Assembly: GCA_029065825.1 (NCBI GenBank)
Contig: JAIEHQ010000176.1
Location: forward strand, 1-10,420
Reading direction: 5' to 3'
Length of the DNA: 10,420 nt
Source: Alistipes sp.
Lineage (GTDB): Bacteria; Bacteroidota; Bacteroidia; Bacteroidales; Rikenellaceae
Shown here: positions 5,542 to 10,420 of the stretch, in pieces
Layout: every line of letters starts with the position of its first letter
Position numbering within the stretch: the stretch's first letter is position 1
Position numbers and translations under genes: made by a program
The notes under the pieces: model-generated
Told to the model about the DNA's origin: nothing
Database searches by the model: none
What the model saw: only the letters and a program-made list of their open reading frames with translations

Positions 5542-7361
5542 GGGCGGAAGAGGTGTTTGAAGTGGCTCGAGTAGAGCCGCGAGAGTCCCTTGCGGTTGTC
5601 GATCGCCTCGCCGACGACGATCATCGTCGTGAGCGTCAGTTTGTTTTCCCTGACTATTTCGGCCAGGTGCTGCAGTTCGCCCCGCCAGATGCGCTGGTCG
5701 GGCCACGTGAGGTGGTGGCAGACGGCCACCGGCGTTTGGGGCGGGTAGTGCTCCAGCAGCTCGCGCTGCACCTGATCGGCCACGCCGGCGCTCAGGAAGA
5801 TGCACATGGTGCTCTGCGAGCGGGCGAGCAGGCGGAGTTGTTCGCGCTCGGGCATCGGAGTGCGTCCCTCGCCCCGCGTGAGGATGATGGTCTGCACCTT
5901 CTCGGGGATGGTGAACTGAGACTGCAGTTCGGCTGCGGCCGCCAGGAACGAGGAGATGCCCGGCGTGATGTGGTAGCGCATGCCGTAGCGGTCGAAGAAG
6001 GCCATCTGCTCCTGAATGGCTCCGTAGATGCAGGGGTCGCCCGTGTGGAGCCGCACGACCAGTTCGCCCCGGTCGTAGGACTCTTTCATCAGGGCGAACT
6101 GCTCTTCGAGGGTCATCGAGGCGGAGCTGCGGACGACGGCTCCCGTCTTGGCGCAGGCGGTTACCTCGCGCGGGACGAGGCTGCCGGCGTAGAGGATCAG
6201 ATCGGCCTCCTCGAGGAAGCGGCGGCCCCGCACCGAGATCAGATCGGGATCGCCCGGACCGGCACCCACGATTTCGATGTGTCCGCAGCGCAGGCTCTTC
6301 AGGTCGAGCGCCGCGGCGTAGGTGAAGTCGTTGCCTTCGGTCAGCTGCCCCTTGCGTTTTTCGACCGCCAGCGGTCCCAGTCCGGCGCTGCGGCGTGCGG
6401 CGCTTTCGGCCACACCGCCCACGCCCGTGACCTCGCGCACCTTCTCCGAGGGGTTCGGAACCTCGATTCCCTCCAGCTGCTCGGCGGTGTAGATGTGCAG
6501 CGCGGCCTCGGGCCAGGCTTCGCGGAGCGCCTCCAGAAGGGGTTCGTCGCGCTTGAGTTCGATGGTCGCCAGGGAGGCTATCGCCGCAGGGTCGTAGCCC
6601 TGCCGCCGCAGATCCTCCCCGATGAAGGCTGCGATGCCCTCGGGGGCGCATCCCTTGCGGCAGCCGATGCCCAGGTGGAGCACCTGCGGGACGTAGCGGA
6701 GCCGGGGACCGTCGTAGGGGACCGTGCGCGGCGATACGGCGATCAGCAGCTCGTCGCCGCCCGTGGGAAGCTCCTCCGCCCGGTAGATGATGCGCACATG
6801 GGCGGGGCAGGTGCGTTCCAGGTGGCGCGTCCCTTCGTCGCGCGTGTCGAGCAGCAGCAGTGTCGGCCGTCCGTTCACGAAGCGGGCGATCGCCGCGTTG
6901 AGGGTCGTTCCCTCGACCGCGAGCCGCCAGCCGTAGCGTGCGGCGAGGGTGTCGAGCGCCCAGAGCGAGGCGTTGTCGCTCTGGGTCGTTACGACGGCCT
7001 CCGCGCCGAGCAGGGAGGCCAGCCGGCGGGCCGCCTCGTTGGCTCCGCCCACATGTCCCGAGAGGATCGGGACGACGTAGCGGCCCGTGCTGTCCACGCA
7101 GACGACCGCCGGATCGGTGTGCTTGTCCCGCACGCAGGGGGCTACGGCCCGCACGCAGATTCCCACCGCGCCGACGAAGATCAGTGTCTTCTTGTCGGCG
7201 AAGTTGTCGGCGGCGAACGCCGCGACGGAGGGGACCGCTTCCGTCCCTTCGATGCCGGTGGCGGAGTGGACGGGGATGCCGCCCGTTTCGGCGGCGATGG
7301 CCCGGGCGACGGGAAGTCCCTGCTCCGAGATGAGTAGGATGGCTGTATCGTTTCGATTCAT
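5538..7361 (-). CDS. cbiG/cobM: Fusion of cobalt-precorrin-5A hydrolase (CbiG) and cobalt-precorrin-4 C11-methyltransferase (CbiF/CobM)
   Basis: A 607-residue two-enzyme protein. The N-terminal CbiG part (1 to about 340) opens the delta-lactone ring and releases acetaldehyde. It shows GAVGICVRAVAP (64-75), VDSTGRYVVPILSGHVGGAN (89-108) and the C-terminal CbiG block LHLGIGCRKGC (228-238). A short linker leads to CbiF/CobM (about 360-607), a tetrapyrrole methylase that methylates C11, with VGAGPGDPDL (365-374), LHTGDPCIYGA (438-448), HITPGISSF (464-472) and LTRGEGRTPMP (494-504). CbiF makes the substrate of CbiG, so these are consecutive steps although the gene order is reversed. The ATG at 7361 is preferred because CbiG proteins start close to this AILLISEQG strand; an in-frame ATG at 7391 would add ten polar residues and lies inside a hairpin. 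Neither start has a convincing Shine-Dalgarno. The 3' end overlaps cbiJ-cbiD by four bases. Confidence 0.93.
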   Translation of the reverse strand: MNRNDTAILLISEQGLPVARAIAAETGGIPVHSATGIEGTEAVPSVAAFAADNFADKKTLIFVGAVGICVRAVAPCVRDKHTDPAVVCVDSTGRYVVPILSGHVGGANEAARRLASLLGAEAVVTTQSDNASLWALDTLAARYGWRLAVEGTTLNAAIARFVNGRPTLLLLDTRDEGTRHLERTCPAHVRIIYRAEELPTGGDELLIAVSPRTVPYDGPRLRYVPQVLHLGIGCRKGCAPEGIAAFIGEDLRRQGYDPAAIASLATIELKRDEPLLEALREAWPEAALHIYTAEQLEGIEVPNPSEKVREVTGVGGVAESAARRSAGLGPLAVEKRKGQLTEGNDFTYAAALDLKSLRCGHIEIVGAGPGDPDLISVRGRRFLEEADLILYAGSLVPREVTACAKTGAVVRSSASMTLEEQFALMKESYDRGELVVRLHTGDPCIYGAIQEQMAFFDRYGMRYHITPGISSFLAAAAELQSQFTIPEKVQTIILTRGEGRTPMPEREQLRLLARSQSTMCIFLSAGVADQVQRELLEHYPPQTPVAVCHHLTWPDQRIWRGELQHLAEIVRENKLTLTTMIVVGEAIDNRKGLSRLYSSHFKHLFRP

Positions 7362-7386
7362 CGTTGGTTGGTTTTTTCGGTTCGGG

Positions 7387-7402
7387 GGCATCTTTCGATG
7401 CC
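7387..7402 (-). other. Small GAAA-tetraloop hairpin between cbiET and cbiG
   Basis: On the - strand GGCATC (7402-7397) and GATGCC (7392-7387) form a 6-bp stem capped by GAAA, a stable GNRA tetraloop. It lies in the 63-base gap between cbiET and cbiG-cbiF, the only sizeable gap in the operon, and covers the alternative cbiG start at 7391. There is no T-tract. It may tune translation or mRNA stability, or occur by chance. Confidence 0.45.
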
Positions 7403-7424
7403 GGAGTGGTGCCTGCCGGGCGGG

Positions 7425-8642
7425 CTATCGGGGTTCGGGTCCGCCGTCGCCGGCTTCCCGTGCGGGTTCGGCCCGCAGGATCTCTATCTTGTTGTGGCGG
7501 TCCACCTGGAGCGCGATGCGGCCGGTAATCTCCATGCCTGCGGCTTCGGCGCTCCGCTCGAAAAGCGCGAGGCTCTCCTCCGAGACCGAATTGAAGACCA
7601 CCGCGCCGTCGGGAGCCAGCACCCGGGCTATGCGCTGCAGCATCTCGTCGAGCCGGCCGCCGTGTCCGCCGATGAAAACGGCATCGGGCGCGGGCATGCC
7701 GCCGAGGTCGGCGGTAAGAAAATCGCCGATGTGCGTCTCGATGCCGGGGGCGCCGAAGCGGCGCGAGTTCGTCTGCATGAGCCGCTCGCCCTCGGGACGG
7801 ATCTCGAACGAGTGGACGAGCAGGTGGGGAAACTGAAGCCGGGCCTCGATCGAGACCGAGCCGGTGCAGAAGCCGACATCCCAGAAGACCCGCCGCCGGT
7901 TGAGGTCGAGCAGGCTGAGCGCCGTGAGCCGCACGGGCATCTTGGTAATCATCCGGGCGCGGCCGTCGAGCAGCTCGAACCGTCCGTCGGGGATGCCGAA
8001 AGGGCGTTTTCGTCCCGCTCCTTCGAGGATCAGGCAGTTGGGGGAGGCGAACTCCCCTCGGGCAGCCTCCTCGGCGCTCAGGCGGCGGATCCGTTCGCAG
8101 GCTCCTCCGAGCCGTTCGCCGACGTGCATCGTGTAGTCCCCGTAGCCGTAGTCGAGCATGCGGCGTGCGATAGCGGCGGGGGTGTGCGTGCGGTCGGTCA
8201 GCACCCCGATCTGGGGGCAGCCCTCGATCAGCGCCCGGTCGAATTCGTGCCAGGGGCGGCCCGTGAGCGAGACGATCCGCATCCGCTCGTAGGGCATGAC
8301 GATCCGGTGGGCCAGGATCTGCAGCGAGTTGAAGGCGGGGTAAACGGCGATTCGGGCCTCGGGCAGCCGGCGGCGCAGGGTCGCCGCGAAGCCGAAGAAG
8401 AGGGGGTCGCCCGAAGCGAAGACCACGATCTTCGGGTGCGGCGCATAGGCCCGGAACACCTCGTCGAGCGGCACCGTAATGTCGATCCAGAGCGCCTCCG
8501 GCGGAAGCAGCGGGGCGACCAGGTCGCGATGCCTCCGGCCGCCGGAGAAGATCCGGCTGCGGGCGATGAGGGTCAGTATCTCTTCGGAGAAGCGCGGCGC
8601 GGCGCTGTCGTCCATTCCGATGACGGTAAATTGCTGCTGCAT
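7425..8642 (-). CDS. cbiET: Cobalt-precorrin-7 C5-methyltransferase / cobalt-precorrin-6B C15-methyltransferase (decarboxylating), CbiE-CbiT fusion
   Basis: A 405-residue protein, the common CobL/CbiET arrangement of precorrin-6Y methylase. The CbiE half (1 to about 205) is a tetrapyrrole methylase that methylates C5: FTVIGMDD at the N-terminus, VFASGDPLFFG (74-84), the PAFNSLQ segment (102-108), and SLTGRPWHEF (125-134). The CbiT half (about 210-405) is a class I S-adenosylmethionine methylase that methylates C15 and decarboxylates the C12 acetate side chain: KMPVRLTALSLLDL (234-247), the cofactor loop DVGFCTGSVSIEA (255-267), FEIRPE (279-284) and AVFIGGHGG (321-329). In the cofactor loop a Cys (259) stands where the family usually has Gly. 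The start ATG lies 15 bases after the cbiH-cbiC stop and has no Shine-Dalgarno; it gives the expected N-terminal strand. Second gene of the operon. Confidence 0.95.
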   Translation of the reverse strand: MQQQFTVIGMDDSAAPRFSEEILTLIARSRIFSGGRRHRDLVAPLLPPEALWIDITVPLDEVFRAYAPHPKIVVFASGDPLFFGFAATLRRRLPEARIAVYPAFNSLQILAHRIVMPYERMRIVSLTGRPWHEFDRALIEGCPQIGVLTDRTHTPAAIARRMLDYGYGDYTMHVGERLGGACERIRRLSAEEAARGEFASPNCLILEGAGRKRPFGIPDGRFELLDGRARMITKMPVRLTALSLLDLNRRRVFWDVGFCTGSVSIEARLQFPHLLVHSFEIRPEGERLMQTNSRRFGAPGIETHIGDFLTADLGGMPAPDAVFIGGHGGRLDEMLQRIARVLAPDGAVVFNSVSEESLALFERSAEAAGMEITGRIALQVDRHNKIEILRAEPAREAGDGGPEPR

Positions 8643-8657
8643 GGAGGGCGGTTTTGT

Positions 8658-10064
8658 TCAGACATCGCGGCCGGGGCGCAGTCGCCCGGCATCGTTGTAG
8701 CAGAGTATGGCATTGACCAGCGTGGCGGCCAGGTTGCTGCCCCCCTTGCGCCCCTCGACGATCAGTTTCGGGATGGAGCGGAACGGCTTGATCATGTGTT
8801 TCGACTCTTCGACGTGAACGAACCCGACCGGTGCGGCGACGATGCCCGCCGGTGCCGCCTTGCCGCGCCGGATGAGCGTCGCCAGCTCCATGAGCGCCGT
8901 CGGAGCGTTGCCGAAGACGTAGAGCGCGTCGGGGTGCTCTGCGGCGGCCAGGCGGATGCCCGCTTGTGTGCGGGTAATGCCTTTCGCCGAGGCCAGTTCG
9001 GCCGTGCGGGGGTCGTGCAGGTAGCATTTCACTTCGATGCCCAGCCGTTCGAGCGCCCCCTTGCGGATGCCCGAGGCGGCCATCGTCACGTCGGTAATGA
9101 TCGTGCGCAGCTCGCCGCGCGCGATCTTCCCGTAGAGCGCGGCGACGGCACCCGCATCGCAAAGGAGCAGCCGCTCCATCTCGAAGTCGGCGGTGGTGTG
9201 GATCGCGTGGAGCAACGCCCACTTGCGGTCGAGGGGAATATCGGGGTCGCGCAGCTCGCTCTCGATACGGCGGAAGCTGCGGATCATGATCTCCTGCCCG
9301 ATGCCGGCATCTTCGCCGCTCTGTTCGCGGTAGTAGCCGCGCGGGGTGATGATCCGCCCGTCGGCGATGTAGGATTGCGAGTTGCCGATTACCACCACCG
9401 TGAACATGTCGATCTGCCCGGGGTCGAACTCGCCGAGGGTCGTGACCGTGATCTGCTCGTCGTCGCGTCCGGCCTGCCGCACGTATCCCACCGGGGTGGA
9501 GGCATCCCGCTCGGCGAGGAAAAGTTCCTGCAGGCGGTGGAGCTGCCAGTAGCGTCCCTCGCTGCGGGGGTTGTAAACCGCCGTGACGAAGTCGCCGGAG
9601 GCCGCAGCGCGGATGCGGCGCTCGATCAGCTCCCAGGGAGTCATCAGGTCCGAGAGCGAGACGATGCAGAGGTCGTGCCCGATCGGAGCGCCGAGCAGCG
9701 AGGCGGCCTTCTGGAAGGCGCTGATGCCGGGCAGCACTTCGATCTCCACGTCGCTGCCCTGCTCGCGCTTCATCTCCCAGATGAGGGGTGCCATGCCGTA
9801 GATTCCGGCATCGCCCGAGCTGATGACGCACACCGTGCGGCCGCCGACCGCGCGGCGGAAAGCCTCTTCGGCCCGTTCGCGTTCGCGCTTCATGCCGGTG
9901 TCGATGGTCTCGGCTCCGGGGCTGAGGTAGCGTTCGATGAAGCGGAAGTAGTATTTGTAACCCACCACCGTGTCCGCCCGGCGGATCGCCTCGACCACGG
10001 CGGGGGTGATGTCCTGTTCGCTGCCGGGACCGATCCCGGCGACGATGATTCGGGACTGTTTCAT
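8658..10064 (-). CDS. cobJ/cbiC: Fusion of cobalt-precorrin-3B C17-methyltransferase (CbiH/CobJ) and cobalt-precorrin-8 methylmutase (CbiC/CobH)
   Basis: First gene of the operon, 468 residues. Residues 1 to about 245 are CbiH/CobJ, the ring-contracting tetrapyrrole methylase acting at C17: IIVAGIGPGSEQD (6-18), VISSGDAGIYGMA (80-92), VLPGISAFQKAASLLGAPIGHD (110-131), SLSDLMTPWE (136-145) and FTAVYNPRS at 159-168 (read as DFVTAVYNPRS). Residues about 255-468 are CbiC/CobH, which moves a methyl group from C11 to C12 to give (cobalt-)cobyrinic acid. Its catalytic His is in HAIHTTADF (286-294, probably His289); DVTMAASGIRKG (325-336), GNAPTAL (385-391), PAGIVAAPVGFVHVEESK (405-422) and EGRKGGSNLAATL (437-449) follow. 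The two activities are far apart in the pathway, so this fusion does not join consecutive steps. The ATG at 10064 is chosen because the methylase fold starts there; an upstream in-frame ATG at 10106 lies in the promoter. Confidence 0.95.
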   Translation of the reverse strand: MKQSRIIVAGIGPGSEQDITPAVVEAIRRADTVVGYKYYFRFIERYLSPGAETIDTGMKRERERAEEAFRRAVGGRTVCVISSGDAGIYGMAPLIWEMKREQGSDVEIEVLPGISAFQKAASLLGAPIGHDLCIVSLSDLMTPWELIERRIRAAASGDFVTAVYNPRSEGRYWQLHRLQELFLAERDASTPVGYVRQAGRDDEQITVTTLGEFDPGQIDMFTVVVIGNSQSYIADGRIITPRGYYREQSGEDAGIGQEIMIRSFRRIESELRDPDIPLDRKWALLHAIHTTADFEMERLLLCDAGAVAALYGKIARGELRTIITDVTMAASGIRKGALERLGIEVKCYLHDPRTAELASAKGITRTQAGIRLAAAEHPDALYVFGNAPTALMELATLIRRGKAAPAGIVAAPVGFVHVEESKHMIKPFRSIPKLIVEGRKGGSNLAATLVNAILCYNDAGRLRPGRDV

Positions 10065-10083
10065 GTTGCCTGTTCGTTTTCGG

Positions 10084-10091
10084 CAAAGGTA
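10084..10091 (-). promoter_or_regulatory. -7 promoter element of the cob operon
   Basis: Read on the - strand, 10091-10084 is TACCTTTG, an exact match to the Bacteroidota -7 consensus TAnnTTTG, with 19 bases between it and the cobJ-cbiC ATG. Transcription would start around 10078, giving a leader of only about 15 bases. No good -33 TTTG exists at the usual spacing. The nearest, TTTG at 10107-10104, is too close (12 bases) and lies in the T-tract of the upstream terminator. Confidence 0.65.
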
Positions 10092-10104
10092 CGAAAAAGT
10101 GCGC

Positions 10105-10139
10105 AAAAAGAGACCGCCGGGAGCAAATCCCGGCGGTCT
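10105..10139 (-). terminator. Rho-independent terminator ahead of the cob operon
   Basis: On the - strand a perfect 12-bp stem (AGACCGCCGGGA, 10139-10128, with TCCCGGCGGTCT, 10122-10111) closes a TTTGC loop. It is followed by C and five Ts (10109-10105). It would end transcripts from the gene at the right edge and separate them from the cob promoter. No TAnnTTTG element is seen between the two, so it is unlikely to be a leader attenuator of the cob operon. Confidence 0.88.
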
Positions 10140-10200
10140 GCCGGCTGAAACGGATGCCGGTGCCGCGATAATCCGGCGGCAGGGGCCGGGTGTCAGGGAA

Positions 10201-10235
10201 AGCGCCCGCTCTCGCGGGGGACGAGGGCGGGCGCT
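10201..10235 (-). other. Long GC-rich hairpin after the right-edge gene
   Basis: AGCGCCCGC (10201-10209) pairs with GCGGGCGCT (10227-10235). The stem continues inward for five more pairs including one G-T wobble, leaving a 7-base loop. It begins 18 bases after the stop of the - strand gene at the edge. There is no T-tract, so it may protect the transcript end or act together with the terminator at 10105-10139. Confidence 0.5.
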
Positions 10236-10253
10236 GTCGGGGACGGGGCAATG

Positions 10254-10420
10254 TCAGTGTCCGCATCCGGCATTCGACTGCGGAGTCGTGCGGATGAAGG
10301 TGCGGCCGTCGTCCAGAGTCACGCTGACAGTGAACTGAAAGGTTGTACCCAGCTGCGTGAAGGGCTTCGCCATGTTGAGGTATGGCGCGAGCGGAGCGGT
10401 GCTCCAGCAGCGGTAGTCGG
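10254..10420 (-). CDS. C-terminal end of an unidentified protein
   Basis: The gene enters from the right edge. The last 54 complete codons run from 10418 to a TGA stop at 10256-10254. The peptide ends with a beta-rich stretch, FQFTVSVTLDDGRTFIRTT, then PQSNAGCGH, and includes DYRCWSTAPLAP near the edge. This frame is preferred because the amino-acid mix is normal and its stop is followed by a hairpin and a terminator; the other two - strand frames give Arg/His/Pro-rich text. The DDGRTF strand-turn-strand pattern suggests an extracytoplasmic beta-sandwich domain, but I cannot name the family. Confidence 0.6.
   Translation of the reverse strand, partial: DYRCWSTAPLAPYLNMAKPFTQLGTTFQFTVSVTLDDGRTFIRTTPQSNAGCGH

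Noticed and set aside
10065..10106. Fourteen-residue N-terminal extension of CobJ-CbiC from the ATG at 10106
   Set aside because: It would run through the TACCTTTG promoter element; the methylase fold begins right after the ATG at 10064.
7368..10148. Long + strand open frame of 926 codons opposite cbiET and cobJ-cbiC
   Set aside because: Antisense shadow of well-supported genes, with no recognisable domain. The same applies to the + strand frames 5553-7337 and 2977-5574.
10155..10215. B12-riboswitch-like fragment on the + strand (GTCAGGGAA followed by GCCC)
   Set aside because: It resembles only part of a B12 box, lacks the rest of the conserved core, and points away from the cob operon with no + strand gene after it in the window.
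3730..10266. A single - strand reading frame open for 6.5 kb (2178 codons)
   Set aside because: Only its last 603 codons (CobK-CbiD) are coding. The rest is Arg/Pro/Gly-rich shadow text out of frame with clear cob enzymes; GC-rich codon use leaves few stops.
1..10420. CRISPR array, insertion sequence, tRNA or rRNA gene
   Set aside because: I saw no spaced repeats, transposase motifs, terminal inverted repeats or RNA gene signatures on either strand.

Overview
The window looks like chromosomal DNA from a GC-rich member of the Bacteroidota, most likely an Alistipes-like gut bacterium of the Rikenellaceae. The clues are a TAnnTTTG-type promoter, start codons that mostly lack a Shine-Dalgarno sequence, an anaerobic cobalamin pathway built from two-domain fusion enzymes, and high-GC coding sequence that leaves very long empty reading frames on both strands. 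The genus is an inference; the phylum is fairly secure.

Left half, + strand (1-3628). The window opens in the last 97 codons of a precorrin-2 C20-methyltransferase (cobI/cbiL). After a 51-base gap that holds a perfect 7-bp hairpin comes gpmA, a 2,3-bisphosphoglycerate-dependent phosphoglycerate mutase. After a 179-base gap with a plausible promoter and a 10-bp direct repeat there is a tightly packed trio: an AraC-family regulator, a lipoprotein metallophosphoesterase and a cysteine-rich exported protein that may be an outer-membrane barrel. All three overlap their neighbours. The regulator's 3' end carries a run of nine Cs, and its length decides where the protein stops. The unit ends in a strong rho-independent terminator.

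Middle and right, - strand (3730-10064). A four-gene cobalamin (corrin ring) operon is read right to left: cbiH-cbiC, cbiE-cbiT, cbiG-cbiF and cbiJ(cobK)-cbiD. Each gene is a fusion of two enzymes, so four polypeptides carry eight activities. Together with the CbiL fragment on the opposite strand they cover most steps from cobalt-precorrin-2 to cobyrinic acid. CbiD and CbiG mark the oxygen-independent (early cobalt insertion) route. A TACCTTTG element sits 19 bases before the first start codon, so the leader is too short for a B12 riboswitch.

The far right edge (10254-10420) is the C-terminus of another - strand gene of unknown function. It is followed by two strong hairpins, the second with a T-tract that separates it from the cob operon. 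The 3'-to-3' junction at 3629-3729 holds three hairpins.

Nothing here is clearly a new system. The most open items are the AraC / lipoprotein phosphoesterase / Cys-rich exported protein unit of unknown purpose, the C9 tract controlling the end of the regulator, and the cob operon's apparent lack of a riboswitch.
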